Below, piece after piece: positions 1 to 9,819 of a stretch of 64,000 nucleotides of DNA. Position numbers and translations under genes: made by a program. Under the pieces are notes generated by a model. It made no database searches and was not told where the DNA came from. It worked only from the letters and a program-made list of their open reading frames with translations. The stretch is from an uncultured Flavobacteriales bacterium (lineage in GTDB: Bacteria > Bacteroidota > Bacteroidia > Flavobacteriales_G > Salibacteraceae). The stretch lies in assembly GCA_943788145.1 (NCBI GenBank), contig CALSPD010000015.1:1-64000 (forward strand). Reading direction: 5' to 3'. The number at the start of each line of letters is the position of its first letter. Positions within the stretch are counted from its first letter, which is position 1.

Positions 1-187
1 ACTGCAAATGCAAAATCCGTTTTCCTTCCACATTGCCTAATAGCTTAAGTTCGATGTTCTTCAAGGAATTCCTGCCGGCAATAAAACTTTTGTTGTCATA
101 GAATTCGGAATCGATATGCACGGCCGTGCGCTGATTCCAAGAATTGCGGTTTACTGCTCTATAGTCTTCGTCTTGATTGCTGCTCAT
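1..187 (-). CDS. SAM-dependent methyltransferase, N-terminal part (runs off window)
   Basis: Reading leftward from the ATG at 187-185, 62 codons stay open to the window edge. The N-terminus has the form NRNSWNQRTAVHIDSEFY, then ELKLLGNVEGKRILHLQ. This matches the start of a family of class I methyltransferases in which a short tryptophan-containing helix precedes motif I (normally LHLQCxxGxDT). Motif I itself lies beyond the edge, so the call rests on the N-terminal pattern only. The start ATG overlaps the stop of the upstream acetyltransferase as TAATG, so translation is probably coupled. The substrate is unknown. Confidence 0.7.
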   Translation of the reverse strand, partial: MSSNQDEDYRAVNRNSWNQRTAVHIDSEFYDNKSFIAGRNSLKNIELKLLGNVEGKRILHLQ

Positions 188-726
188 TACTTGTTGGTTT
201 TCTTCCATTCAGATTGCAACATGGCATAAATGACGTCATCCGTCCATTCGCCATGCATAAAAATACTCCTATGAAAATGTGCCTCTTTGCGAAATCCTAG
301 CCGCTCCATTAAGCGAATCGAAGGCTCATTTCTCGGATCGATAGAAGCTATGATGCGATGCTTGGCCAGTTCATCAAACAACATATCAATCAAAGCAGAA
401 AGCGCTTCCGTAGCCAAGCCTTTTCCTTGGTATGAAGCTGCCAAGGTATAACCCAACTCTACTTGTTCTGTATCGATAAAATGAACCCCGATATCGCCAC
501 AGATCGCGTTCGTTTTTAGATCAAAAAGACCCATCTGAAACCAAGTCCCTACTTGATTGAAAACTGGAGCAATTTCGCTCGTTATCATGGTTTCAACTTC
601 ATGAACCGAGATTGGCCGTTTGGATAAAAAGCGATTCACCTTGACATCTGAACGATAGGCAAAAACGGCCTCGGCATCAATCAATCCGAGCTTTCGCAAC
701 ATCAGCCTTTCGGTTTGAATTATCAT
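187..726 (-). CDS. GNAT family N-acetyltransferase (RimJ/RimL type)
   Basis: A 179-residue protein with the GNAT fold. It opens with IIQTERLMLRKL, the usual first beta strand of RimJ/RimL-like enzymes, and has the acetyl-CoA pyrophosphate-binding loop YQGKGLATEA near residue 100. This is followed by the typical segment DPRNEPSIRLMERLGF. Family members move an acetyl group from acetyl-CoA to an amine, such as a protein N-terminus or small molecule; the acceptor here cannot be told. I chose ATG at 726 over the GTG at 729. It overlaps the upstream methyltransferase stop (TGATG) and its own stop overlaps the next ATG (TAATG), giving a three-gene coupled unit. Confidence 0.85.
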   Translation of the reverse strand: MIIQTERLMLRKLGLIDAEAVFAYRSDVKVNRFLSKRPISVHEVETMITSEIAPVFNQVGTWFQMGLFDLKTNAICGDIGVHFIDTEQVELGYTLAASYQGKGLATEALSALIDMLFDELAKHRIIASIDPRNEPSIRLMERLGFRKEAHFHRSIFMHGEWTDDVIYAMLQSEWKKTNK

Positions 727-1541
727 CACGGTTTTCTGGCTTGAATGAGGAAGTAAACCGTTTCACCAGACTTTAAATCGTTGTAAAACTTTGAACCAGG
801 CACACCGGCAAATTGACTCACGGGACTGGTTAACCAGCTTGGTATATGCTTTTGGATGAGGTCGAGTCTATTCTTAGCATCTGCATCTAGGCCATAGCGT
901 ACATTCTTGGAAATATCTTCGTGAACAAGAATCTGAAAGCCTGATTTCTTCACCGCTTCTAAAATGGGCGGAAACAACTCGCTTGAACGGAAATCAGTAA
1001 AACAAAATGTGCCCCCTGGTTTTAAAACCCGGATGGCTTCTTGAATAAATTTTGGAAAATCAGGATAAATATGTGACGATTCGACATTGATGACAACATC
1101 AGCTGAAGCGTCAGCTAAGGGCATATCATCGGCTGAGCCAACCAAATAGCTAAGTCCAGAGCGATTGAATCGCCTTTGGCAAAAGGTAATGTTGTGTTCG
1201 CTCAAGTCGACACCAATGGCCGATCCCAATTTTCGTTGTTCGTGTAGGTAGTTTAGTCCACCACCACGTCCACAGCCAATTTCAACTACAGATTTTCCTT
1301 CGAGTTCAACTTCGGCACAAGCCTTCTCATAAAGCATCTTGCTGGTGAATTCAAGTTTTGGATTTCCATGAAAAGGGCTAGCCAAATAGCCATAATTCAT
1401 ACAGGTCCACTCATCGACTTTCGCATACTTTTTAGCCAAATAGTTGTACCACCATTTCCAAAATGATTGACGAAAGTTGGCGTTTTCACGCGTAAAACTC
1501 GAAAACCATTTAAAAATGCTTGTATTACCTGCCAGACTCAT
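726..1541 (-). CDS. Class I SAM-dependent methyltransferase (sterol/phthiotriolone MTase-like)
   Basis: About 271 residues from ATG 1541; a TTG three codons upstream is less likely. Motif I is VVEIGCGRGGG near residue 85, followed by GVDLSEHNI as the acidic motif II and ADVVINVESSHIYPD as motif IV. The N-terminal region (FWKWWYNYLAKKY, CMNYGYLASPF) resembles enzymes annotated as phthiotriolone or sterol C-methyltransferase-like, which act on lipids or polyketides. The real substrate is unknown. It is the first gene of the coupled leftward trio with the GNAT and the partial methyltransferase. No frameshift is seen. Confidence 0.85.
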   Translation of the reverse strand: MSLAGNTSIFKWFSSFTRENANFRQSFWKWWYNYLAKKYAKVDEWTCMNYGYLASPFHGNPKLEFTSKMLYEKACAEVELEGKSVVEIGCGRGGGLNYLHEQRKLGSAIGVDLSEHNITFCQRRFNRSGLSYLVGSADDMPLADASADVVINVESSHIYPDFPKFIQEAIRVLKPGGTFCFTDFRSSELFPPILEAVKKSGFQILVHEDISKNVRYGLDADAKNRLDLIQKHIPSWLTSPVSQFAGVPGSKFYNDLKSGETVYFLIQARKP

Positions 1542-1580
1542 AGTGGCCAAATATAACGCGCTGTAATAGACAGCCGATAA

Positions 1581-2402
1581 CTATGATTCAGCAGAGATTC
1601 GGATTCCAATGACGCAAACGTCATCGACTTGTTCGAGCTGGCCTCGCCAAGCTTCAAAATGAGCGTCCAAGGCATCGTGTTGTTCGTCCAATGGCAAATC
1701 ATGAAGTGATAACAACAACTCTTTAAATGGTTTGTATTTAAACTTTTTGCCGCGTTCACCACCAAATTGATCGGCAAAGCCATCGGTAAAAATGTAAATG
1801 GTATCGCCTTTAGCCACTGGAATGATGTGATTCGTAAAAGGTTTGGAGGTGCTATCGTCAGTCGATTCCTGATCGAACATAAATCCAAAGCGCTGCATCA
1901 CTTTACGATCCTGAAATTCTTCTTCTAAATTGTTCAGGTCGATTTCAATTTTCGAATAACTCTCATATTCCAAGAAGTCGCTCTGAAACAGGTCATTTTG
2001 CGACTTATGGTCGACCACCTTCTTCATGAAAGTAAGGGCTGGATTTTTGTCCTTTCGGTTGGCCGTAACCACCACATCGTCCAGTTCAGAAACATCTTCA
2101 TTCAAAATGAAGTCGAGCTTCTGTGTGATACCCTTTTCAACAGATAGAGTTTGAGCTTGAAAACCAATAAATGTTGCGGTGAGCGAATCGCCCGGTTTGT
2201 TTGTTTCGAGCACGTATCGACCGTTTATGTCAGAAATTGTACCGATCGTGGTGCCAAGAAAAAGAATATTTACAGACGGAAGTGGCTGATTGTTCTTATC
2301 AACCACGCTTCCGTTAATCGTAGTTTTTTGCGCAAAAGTTTGATTTGAACTTAAGATCAACGCAAAAGCGATAAAGCAAAATATGTGCTTGGAAGTGATC
2401 AT
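1581..2402 (-). CDS. Chimeric ORF: DUF5686/carboxypeptidase-like N-terminus joined to SpoIIE phosphatase C-terminus
   Basis: The 273-residue ORF has two unrelated halves. Residues 1-25 are a signal peptide ending in FAQ. Residues about 28-110 are a carboxypeptidase-regulatory-like domain (INGSVVDKNNQPLPSVNI), followed by the DUF5686 start (VVTANRKDKNPALTFMKKV). From about residue 188 the text switches to the conserved end of a SpoIIE-type PP2C phosphatase: KGDTIYIFTDGFADQFGG, then GKKFKYKPFKELLL and DDVCVIGIRI. The DUF5686 barrel (several hundred residues) and the phosphatase catalytic core before this point are missing. The join falls at a KPF codon triplet (1836-1844) that both families could share. 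Neither activity is expected. A deletion or misassembly is likely. Confidence 0.75.
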   Translation of the reverse strand: MITSKHIFCFIAFALILSSNQTFAQKTTINGSVVDKNNQPLPSVNILFLGTTIGTISDINGRYVLETNKPGDSLTATFIGFQAQTLSVEKGITQKLDFILNEDVSELDDVVVTANRKDKNPALTFMKKVVDHKSQNDLFQSDFLEYESYSKIEIDLNNLEEEFQDRKVMQRFGFMFDQESTDDSTSKPFTNHIIPVAKGDTIYIFTDGFADQFGGERGKKFKYKPFKELLLSLHDLPLDEQHDALDAHFEAWRGQLEQVDDVCVIGIRISAES

Positions 2403-2572
2403 TTGGTTCGCTGCATGGAAACTGCGAACCTAATACAAAACGAGAATGGTCATTTCATCAGCTCTTGAACCTTAATCGGAATATTTTCAGAAAAGTATGA
2501 TCGTGTGCATATTGCCTCAATTTCGATGTAGTCTTTACGCCTACGCAACATTCCATCTAAGGTTTCAGTGGA

Positions 2573-2603
2573 TTGCTTCCAACGCTGCATTCACCTAGAT
2601 TTG
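2573..2603 (+). promoter_or_regulatory. Bacteroidota-type promoter, TTG-N20-TAGATTTG
   Basis: TTG at 2573-2575 and TAGATTTG at 2596-2603, spaced by 20 bases, match the Bacteroidota consensus for the primary sigma factor. The predicted transcription start lies at or next to the two tandem ATG codons (2605, 2608) of the cytochrome lipoprotein gene, so its mRNA may be leaderless. Confidence 0.6.
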
Positions 2604-2604
2604 C

Positions 2605-3060
2605 ATGATGAGAAAGGCAGCAATAATCATGGCTTTGTTCTTAGGTGTTTGGGCTTGCACCGAAGCGGATGATGCAGCGTGCGAGGAGCAAGTGGCTGAG
2701 GGAAAGGAAGGAATTCAAGTTATTGATGGAGTGGAGCGGAGTGAATTGGCTCTAACGATGCGATTGATGTATGATCAAATGAAATTGGTGGCTGATTCCC
2801 TTGAGTCGGGGAAAGAAATCAGTACAAATTACCTCGAGAAATTTCGCTCTATTCATACTGATCACGCGACCGAACCACAAAAGATAGATGAGGTTTATCA
2901 AGCAATGGCGGCCTCTTTTCTTTTAAAATATGAGGCCTTTGAAACTTCGGTAAACGATAGGCCTCAAGCGTTCAACGCAATGTTGGATGCCTGTTTGGCT
3001 TGTCATCAGCAAAAATGTCCTGGCCCAATAAAAGCCATCAATAAGCTCAAATTAAAGTAG
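2605..3060 (+). CDS. Lipoprotein with a single c-type heme motif
   Basis: A 151-residue protein. The start MRKAAIIMALFLGVWAC is a lipoprotein signal with the lipobox cysteine near residue 18, so the protein is probably anchored in a membrane facing the periplasm. Near the C-terminus lies CLACHQQKCPG, a CxxCH heme c attachment motif. The rest is predicted helical, which fits a small cytochrome c'-like four-helix electron carrier or sensor. Start choice is uncertain between ATG 2605 and ATG 2608; the promoter sits directly against them. It stands alone, not in an obvious operon. A partner oxidoreductase cannot be assigned from this window. Confidence 0.75.
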   Translation: MMRKAAIIMALFLGVWACTEADDAACEEQVAEGKEGIQVIDGVERSELALTMRLMYDQMKLVADSLESGKEISTNYLEKFRSIHTDHATEPQKIDEVYQAMAASFLLKYEAFETSVNDRPQAFNAMLDACLACHQQKCPGPIKAINKLKLK

Positions 3061-3171
3061 GCGTCATATTGTCCGTATGACAAATTGCAGAATCAATTAC
3101 CAAGTTTTGAGCATCAATCTGCAACTTTGCCCACCTTATTCGATCGTCCCGTCTAAGCTATTGACCCTGAC

Positions 3172-3885
3172 ATGAAGTTATCCATTGTTGTTCCTGCTTA
3201 TAACGAAGAAAAAACCATTCATTTTATTTTGGATAAGGTGAAGGTGGTGAAGCTCTTGAACGACATGGAAAAGGAAATTATCATCGTAAATGATTTTTCT
3301 TCTGACGACACAAAGGGAGCGATCGAGCGCTATATGCAGCAAAATCCGGAAATGGCCATCACCTATTATGAGCATGCTTATAACCAAGGAAAGGGAGCTG
3401 CCCTTCACACAGGAATCAAACAAGCTACGGGTGATTACCTCATCATTCAAGATGCTGATTTGGAATACGATCCAGAAGAGTACAATGCCTTACTAAAACC
3501 GGTAGTAAATGGTTTTGCAGATGTGGTTTATGGCTCGCGTTTCGCTGGTGCAAATCCGCATCGGATTCTTTTCTTTTGGCATACGCTAGGAAATAAGTTT
3601 TTGACCCAGCTCTCGAACATGTTTACCAATCTGAATTTAACCGATATGGAGACGTGCTACAAGCTCTTCAATACCAAAATGATTCAGTCCATTCCATTGG
3701 TAGAAAAGCGCTTTGGTTTTGAGCCAGAGATCACGGCAAAAATTTCAAGAATCCCTAATATTCGGATCTACGAAGTGGGTATTTCTTATTATGGCCGGAC
3801 CTATGAGGAAGGTAAAAAAATTGGCTGGAAAGACGGTTTCCGGGCTATCTACTGCATCATAAAGTATGCTGCTTTCCGGGCTTAA
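3172..3885 (+). CDS. Family 2 glycosyltransferase, dolichol-phosphate mannose synthase-like
   Basis: 237 residues of GT-A fold: [10 protein letters not shown] at the N-terminus, VNDFSSDDT for nucleotide binding, and the metal-binding aspartates in [12 protein letters not shown] near residue 90. The C-terminal piece [19 protein letters not shown] is typical of bacterial DPM1-like enzymes. These transfer a sugar from a nucleotide donor to a polyprenyl phosphate at the cytoplasmic membrane. It has no C-terminal membrane helices, unlike the second GT2 gene at 23.5 kb. Its stop overlaps the convergent protease gene by four bases (TTAA, 3882-3885). Confidence 0.88.
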   Translation: MKLSIVVPAYNEEKTIHFILDKVKVVKLLNDMEKEIIIVNDFSSDDTKGAIERYMQQNPEMAITYYEHAYNQGKGAALHTGIKQATGDYLIIQDADLEYDPEEYNALLKPVVNGFADVVYGSRFAGANPHRILFFWHTLGNKFLTQLSNMFTNLNLTDMETCYKLFNTKMIQSIPLVEKRFGFEPEITAKISRIPNIRIYEVGISYYGRTYEEGKKIGWKDGFRAIYCIIKYAAFRA

Positions 3886-6066
3886 TTGACTACTATTTTT
3901 TTCACTTCTTTTCGGCCTTTTGTTTCAATAACAACAAGGTAAACTCCAGCTGGCAAGTGGTCTATTCCGAAATACGAATTTGAGGTTAGTGCTATTCGCT
4001 GAAAGTTGCCGTCAGTTGAGGCCAGCCAAAGCCTTATTATTGGTTCGTTCGATTCAACGAAAACCGTGTGACTGGCCGGATTTGGAAAGAGTTTGATGTT
4101 GCTTTCAACTTGCTCGTTTTCATCCAATCCTACTAATTCCAACGCCCGTAAAACAGCTTGATAGGCGTGTACCTTTCCCGCTCCCCATTTCACATCGCCT
4201 TCAGAGTCCTATTTCACCGGTGTAAACATCATTTCGGGCAGTTTCCATTAAAATATCTTTCACCATTTCAGGTGTCAAAGAGGGATTCGCTTCAAGCATT
4301 AACGCGACAATACCTGTCACCATTGGCGAGGACATAGACGTTCCACTAAAGCGAACAAATCCATAATCTCGACCTTCGAATGACACCGTTGTTACGGGAG
4401 TATAATTTCCATCAGTAAACGAGGAAATGCTTGAGGCTATATTGACTCCAGGAGCAGAAATATCAGGTTTAATTCTTTCGTCAATGGTTGGTCCGATGCT
4501 TGAAAAATTAGCCAAGTTCTGTGGGATGTATTCGCCATTGATAAAAAGACCCGAGGCATAAGCACCAACGCTGATGGCGGCTTCAGAGCATGCCGGTTCA
4601 CCGATTCCATATTCATTATCACCGCCAATGTAACCACCCGTTCCTTGATTAAAATCCCATCCTGTATTGCCGACTCCTGTGGTGGTTTCGAGTAAATTAT
4701 AACAGTGCACTAACCCCTCGAAAGCCGTCACTTTTAGTGCTATTTTTCGCCCTGAAAGCGGATAGTCTACCCGAAGTCTGACGTGCGGTTTATTATTGCG
4801 TGGATGCGATTTATCTACCGTGATATCAAAATGAAAGGTATCTGTACCTACGATTAAATCATCTTCCGTATAGGACGCAGCAGTTTCAGTGTCAAACCAA
4901 TAGCTTCCACCCAAAACCGTGTTATTTGGATCCAACACATCGAATCCAACACGAAACGAATTGCCTGATTCACCCCACATCGTAATGCTTTCTCCATCTT
5001 GATTTGCAACCGCGTTATTCGGCACAAATCCTACGACCGTTTGAACGGTGTCAGTATTGAAATCATGCTTTAAATGAAAATTTGCATCGCCATTGTTTCC
5101 AGCACTTGTCACGAAAATGACGCCCAAATCTGTATAGGATTGAATCACCTCACTGAGTAACGATGTGCCATCTAGCGTTCCCATGTAGTAAAGCCCCCAG
5201 CTCATGTTAACTACCAAACGCTTATCCGCATCAATCGCTTTTTGATACATCCACTCAAATGCATCAACCACTGCTGCTTCATCAACAAGAAAGGTTACAA
5301 ATAGATAATTAGCATCGAAGGCAACTCCTTGATATTTAGTCCCCGCTCCCGACCCACCTGCTATGCCCGCAACGTGAGAACCATGCGTGGCGTAACTGTA
5401 AATGTTTGCCGTGTCGCTGCCTGCATCCAATAGCTCAGATACACTGGCATATTCTGTCCCATAATTATATTCCGATGGGGAAGGACCCGAGGTTTTGAAC
5501 TGATCCCAAGCGGCAAGAATCCGCGTTTCTTGCAGAGCTGTATCATAAAACATGGGTTGGGTATAGTCAAAACCCCAATCCGTAATTCCTATTATGACAT
5601 CTTTACCTGTAAAAGGTTGAGGCAATCCGATGCCTTGTTGGACGCTATCGGCTCGTACATCTCGAACAGCACGATCCAACATAGGGCGCACTTTTCCTGC
5701 AATTTGAACGTAGCTCAATCCTTTCAGTTGATCTATCAAACCAAGTTGCGCGATCGGTACTTGAAAGGAAATAAAAGAAGCGCGGTTTGTTCCGACTACT
5801 ATTCCCAAATCTGTCAGTTCTGTCAGGGAGAAAGCATCGTTCTTTGTTCCCAGAAACGAAATAAATCGCTCGCCTGCCATGCTGCGAAGTGGTAATTCCT
5901 GAATGGCATCTGTATCTAGAGTGCGCGTTGCCATCATATGTTCCGCATACAAGATTGCCGCTTTTGTTTCAGACGACATAGTCACTTGCCCATGAATGGA
6001 AAAGGCCTGAAGGAAGGCAAAGAGCACTATTGTAAAAGGACGCATCTTTCGGTGGATTTTAAACAT
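3882..6066 (-). CDS. Subtilisin-like (S8) protease with T9SS C-terminal sorting domain, one frameshift
   Basis: The catalytic triad is complete: Asp in [13 protein letters not shown], His in [14 protein letters not shown], Ser in [13 protein letters not shown], plus the oxyanion Asn in [10 protein letters not shown]. An insert with a jelly-roll-like region separates Asn and Ser. A signal peptide ([15 protein letters not shown]) follows either start, ATG 6066 or 6045. The C-terminal 80 residues ([12 protein letters not shown] to KKIVVN) form a type A T9SS sorting domain, so the protease is exported and probably anchored to the cell surface. One extra base near 4206 splits the gene; restoring the frame joins GEIG to [18 protein letters not shown]. 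The split looks like a sequencing error because both sides are well conserved. Confidence 0.88.
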
Positions 6067-6188
6067 GGCTAAAATTAGTTTATATAGACACACTAGTTAA
6101 AACGCCTTGGCTCTCACCGCGTTTCATACACTCCAATGCTAATCCGCATATAGGGTATTCAACGTACTCATATACAGCAATCTGCGGA

Positions 6189-6219
6189 TTGAATGCCCCA
6201 AACTTTCCCTTTATCCTTG
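6189..6219 (+). promoter_or_regulatory. Near-consensus Bacteroidota promoter, TTG-N20-TATCCTTG
   Basis: TTG at 6189-6191 and TATCCTTG at 6212-6219 (seven of eight positions with the consensus TAnnTTTG, counting the two free ones) are spaced by 20 bases. They lie just upstream of the ATG at 6239. Confidence 0.4.
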
Positions 6220-6238
6220 TGTTATAAAACTAATTCCC

Positions 6239-6806
6239 ATGAAAACAACTACCTTTTTTAAATCCCTCATCCTAGCTGCATGTTGTCCATTCTTGACCAA
6301 TGCGCAACAAACTCCAACCCTACTGAAGGACATTGCCACCCAAGGATTCTTCTTGAGCTCCAGTCCGACTGGATTCCAACGAGCTGGCGACAACCTATAT
6401 TTCTTTGCCGCATCCGGTGGACTTTACAGCAATTTATTCATTACTGACGGAACAGAAGCCGGTACCGTAGAAGCCACGATTGACGAATACTCCGCATCTT
6501 TCGCTTCGCTCATCTCTATGCCGTTTGGCAACCATATGATCGTGGCAAACAGTATTGGCGACAACGTTTATTTCTCGGATGGTACGGCAACAGGCGAAGT
6601 GGCCATCATCGATGATTTCGATTACACCTTCGACTATGGTTTTAATGGGAAAAATTCTTTCACCATCGGTTCAAACCTCTATTTCTGGGCAGCTAGAACT
6701 GCCGATGCTGAAGGAGGTGAGTTATATAAAACAGATGGAACTGCCGCGGGAACAGGTTTATTCAAAGCGTTCAATCCTGGATCTGCTAAGGGGTTTACCG
6801 GTTCGA
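6239..6806 (+). pseudogene. 5' fragment of an ELWxxDGT-repeat surface protein
   Basis: From ATG 6239 the protein has a signal peptide (LILAACCPFLTNAQ) followed by repeats of the ELWxTDGTxxGT type: FITDGTEAGTVEAT, YFSDGTATGEVAII and ELYKTDGTAAGTGLFKAF, then NPGSAKGF. This repeat forms beta-propeller-like surfaces in secreted Bacteroidota proteins. After about residue 188 the reading becomes nonsense in this frame, and a different protein continues in another frame from about 6806. Nothing in the family predicts a SprB repeat after these repeats. I therefore read it as the start of one gene joined to the end of another, and not as one natural protein. Confidence 0.65.
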
Positions 6807-8725
6807 CAATTGGCCAACACCACTTGTTACAACGCCAGCGATGGTGGCGCAAGTGCATCCACAACAGGAGGAACACTTAACTATACCTATCAGTGGAGCA
6901 ATGCATCTACGAGCAATCAAATTGCGAATGTCCCGTCTGGAACATATTCGGTAACAGTGACTGATGGGAACGGCTGTACGGATAGTTCTAGCGTCTTTGT
7001 AGATGTCTTTGACAATATATATCCAGTTGCTATTGTACAAAACATTACCGTTTTTCTAAATCAAAGTGGTTTCACTTCTATTGATGTACTTGATATCGAT
7101 AACGGGTCCTACGATAATTGTGGCATCGATACCATGTATATCAATTTGGACAGTTTTAAATGTTCAGATGTAGGTGAGAATCTTGTTAGCTTCACAGTCG
7201 TAGACAGCAATTCGAATTCAGTTACGACTTCTGCTTTTGTCAATGTTCTGGATACCACACTTCCACTAATCGATAATTGTCCTTCGGAAATCTTTGATGA
7301 GGCATCTTCAAATTGTGGTTTCACTTTACCTGATTACACCCTCTTGGTGAACATTTCAGATTCGTGTGGAATTCAATCCATTGTGCAATCACCCACCACG
7401 GGAACCGTAGTGGACACCGGTGCAACAGCGGTTGTCATTGTTGCCACGGACGTAAATGGAAATATGGATTCGTGCAACTTCATGCTTTACGTTCACGACA
7501 CAGAATTACCAGTCATATCATGTCGATCAGACACAACGATTTGCACCAGCAATTTCACCTTCCTTACGCCCACAGCAACGGATAATTGCATCGAATTATC
7601 GGTTGAACAGATTGCAGGTCTTCCAAGCGGTTCATCCTTCCCGGTTGGGACAACAACAAACACGTTCACTGCCACCGATAGCGCGGGAAATCAATCAACA
7701 TGTTCGTTTACCGTTACGCGTGACGATTCACCCCTTCAAGCCAACGCTGGATTGGACACCGCGCTGTGTGAATTAAGCACGACCGACTTAAATGCCGAAG
7801 AGCCAACCATTGGCGCTGGAACCTGGAGCAGCCTTGGATCTGCGACCATTGCCAATCAAAATCAATACAATTCAATGGTAAACAATTTGATCCTTGGATT
7901 GAACGAATTTGTCTGGACGGTCGCAAATGGTGTTTGTCCTACAAGTTAGATACGGTTGCCATTTGGATAGACGCCAACCCTACAACAGCCGATGCGGGAC
8001 CTGACGTTGAACTTTGCGATCAAACCGTCTATGAAATGAAGGCAAACAGTCCAAATACTGGCACCGGTTATTGGACGTCAGCTTTTCAAGGTGCTTTCTC
8101 GGACTCGTTATCACCTAATTCGATGGTTGCAAATTTGGCTGGAATAAGCACATTCACTTGGAATATTGAAAATGGAGTTTGCCCTGTTTCTTCCGATGAC
8201 ATTTTAATTGAATCTGGTCGAACCCCTATCATTCAGGCTGGACCCGATCTGTATCCGCAAGGCGTTGCACGTGTTGAAGTTAACCTAAATATAAACCAAA
8301 CCGCATCCATCAATTGGGAGCCATCATACATTATGGATGACGCCCATTCGCCTACTACCATTGCTAACATTGAAGAAACAACTGAGCTCATCGTAACTGC
8401 CACTAGCGAGCCATTTTGTGTCGCACAGGACACTTTACTCATTCGAGTTTTAGGTCCGTTAGAGATTAACACGGTTTTCACTCCCGATGGCGATAACATC
8501 AACGATGAATGGAATATTGAGGGGGCGGAAAGCTACCCAAAGATGAAAGTTGTTGTCGTCAACCGATGGGGAAGCAAAGTATTTGAGTCGGATGAGGGTT
8601 ACACGACAAAGTTTGACGGTAAGTTCAACGGGAATTTGCTGCCCGTGTCGTCCTATTATTACATCATTGAGTTTAACGATGGCATCACGGCTCCTCGCGA
8701 TGGCAACCTCACCATTATCTACTAA
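6806..8725 (+). CDS. SprB/HYR-repeat surface protein with type B T9SS sorting domain (5' end missing, one frameshift)
   Basis: Opens in mid-domain with a SprB-type repeat (TTCYNASDGGASAS, YQWSNA, PSGTYSVTVTDGNGCT). HYR-like immunoglobulin modules follow (VVIVATDVNGNMDSC and NTFTATDSAGNQSTCSF), then two copies of a module with NAGLDTALCE / DAGPDVELCD. The end matches the gliding-motility-associated (type B) sorting domain: NTVFTPDGDNINDEW, VVVNRWGSKVFES and SYYYIIEFNDG. The protein would be a secreted, surface-attached adhesin or filament. A missing base near 7948 shifts the frame between VCPTS and DTVAIWIDA. The following gene is PorP/SprF, the usual partner of type B domain proteins. Confidence 0.8.
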
Positions 8726-8727
8726 AT

Positions 8728-8733
8728 AAGGAG
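8728..8733 (+). promoter_or_regulatory. Canonical Shine-Dalgarno AAGGAG before the PorP/SprF gene
   Basis: AAGGAG lies eight bases before the ATG at 8742 and three bases after the upstream stop. Such sites are uncommon in Bacteroidota, which mostly rely on A-rich leaders. It fixes the start and suggests cotranscription with the upstream adhesin gene. Confidence 0.6.
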
Positions 8734-8741
8734 ATGGAATT

Positions 8742-9701
8742 ATGAAGAGCATTATTTCAATCATATGCATTTTGACCTTCTCCGTTGCTGGTGCCCAACA
8801 GTCGTGGCAATTAAGTCAATACCTAGCCAACAACTATTTAGTAAATCCGGCCAGCGCTGGCGAACGCCAAATGCTTGATTTAAACATGAGCTATCGGCAA
8901 CAATGGGTAGGCAGTCAATATGCACCCAAGACCTATTATGTTAGTGGTGCTTCACGTATTTTTTCACCCAAATCCTTCAGACCTACCACACTGCCAACAA
9001 GCAAATCTGATTTAAATGAACAAGGGAAAATAAAACACGGTGTCGGTGCCATACTATTCAGAGATGATTTTGGGGCGTTTTCTTACACATCCATGGGCGC
9101 TTCCTATGCCGTTCATGTGCCTTTAAGTCGATCATGGACTTTTTCCGCAGCGCTTAAGGGAAGCATGAAGAACTGGGTTTTCGATCCTAGCAAAACACAG
9201 ACTGGAACCGCAAACGATCCCACGCTTCAGGCCTTCGCTGCCAGTTCTCAAGCTTTTAACGATTGGGTGCCAAGCGTAGATGTTGGCTTATATGCTTATA
9301 GCCGACATGTATTCATTTCCTATGCTACCGATCAATTGACTCAAGGACAATTGAAATTCGAAAACAGTCCTGTCACCCCATTGCTTACTACTACGCATTA
9401 TGGCATGATTGGCGGGCGAATTATACTTAATCAACACGTGCACATTGTACCAAGCACCTTGATTAAATACACTGCTGCGGCACCTGCTTCGGTCGATTTA
9501 AACGTCAAACTAGATGTGCAAGACCGCTTTTTCACAGCAGTCGGTTATCGCTGGAATTCAGACATCATTTTATCGGGAGCCGTATTTGTGAATGACATTC
9601 TAAAGGTTGGTTACAGCTTCGATTATCCACTGACCGAAACCAAAAGCTTAGGCTTCGGCTCGCACGAATTGTTCTTGGGAATTGAATTATTCAAAAAGTA
9701 A
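8742..9701 (+). CDS. PorP/SprF family type IX secretion outer-membrane protein
   Basis: 319 residues with a signal peptide (CILTFSVAGAQQSW) and the family signature near the mature N-terminus: LSQYLANNYLVNPASAG, then MSYRQQWVG. The rest alternates hydrophobic and polar residues as expected for an outer-membrane beta-barrel, with SYATDQLTQG and KVGYSFDYPLTE near the end. Members help export or retain type B sorting-domain proteins on the cell surface and are usually encoded directly downstream of their substrate. That is the arrangement here: 16 bases separate it from the adhesin gene. The gene is intact. Confidence 0.92.
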   Translation: MKSIISIICILTFSVAGAQQSWQLSQYLANNYLVNPASAGERQMLDLNMSYRQQWVGSQYAPKTYYVSGASRIFSPKSFRPTTLPTSKSDLNEQGKIKHGVGAILFRDDFGAFSYTSMGASYAVHVPLSRSWTFSAALKGSMKNWVFDPSKTQTGTANDPTLQAFAASSQAFNDWVPSVDVGLYAYSRHVFISYATDQLTQGQLKFENSPVTPLLTTTHYGMIGGRIILNQHVHIVPSTLIKYTAAAPASVDLNVKLDVQDRFFTAVGYRWNSDIILSGAVFVNDILKVGYSFDYPLTETKSLGFGSHELFLGIELFKK

Positions 9702-9819
9702 TTTAGACATGATAGGCTATGCATTTCATCTTTACCCTTCAGTAGGAAACTAGCTCTTTCTTCACGCTTTTGTTTAATTCTTGATCGATCCGCTGCTTAG
9801 CTTTCTAAATCTATTTCAA

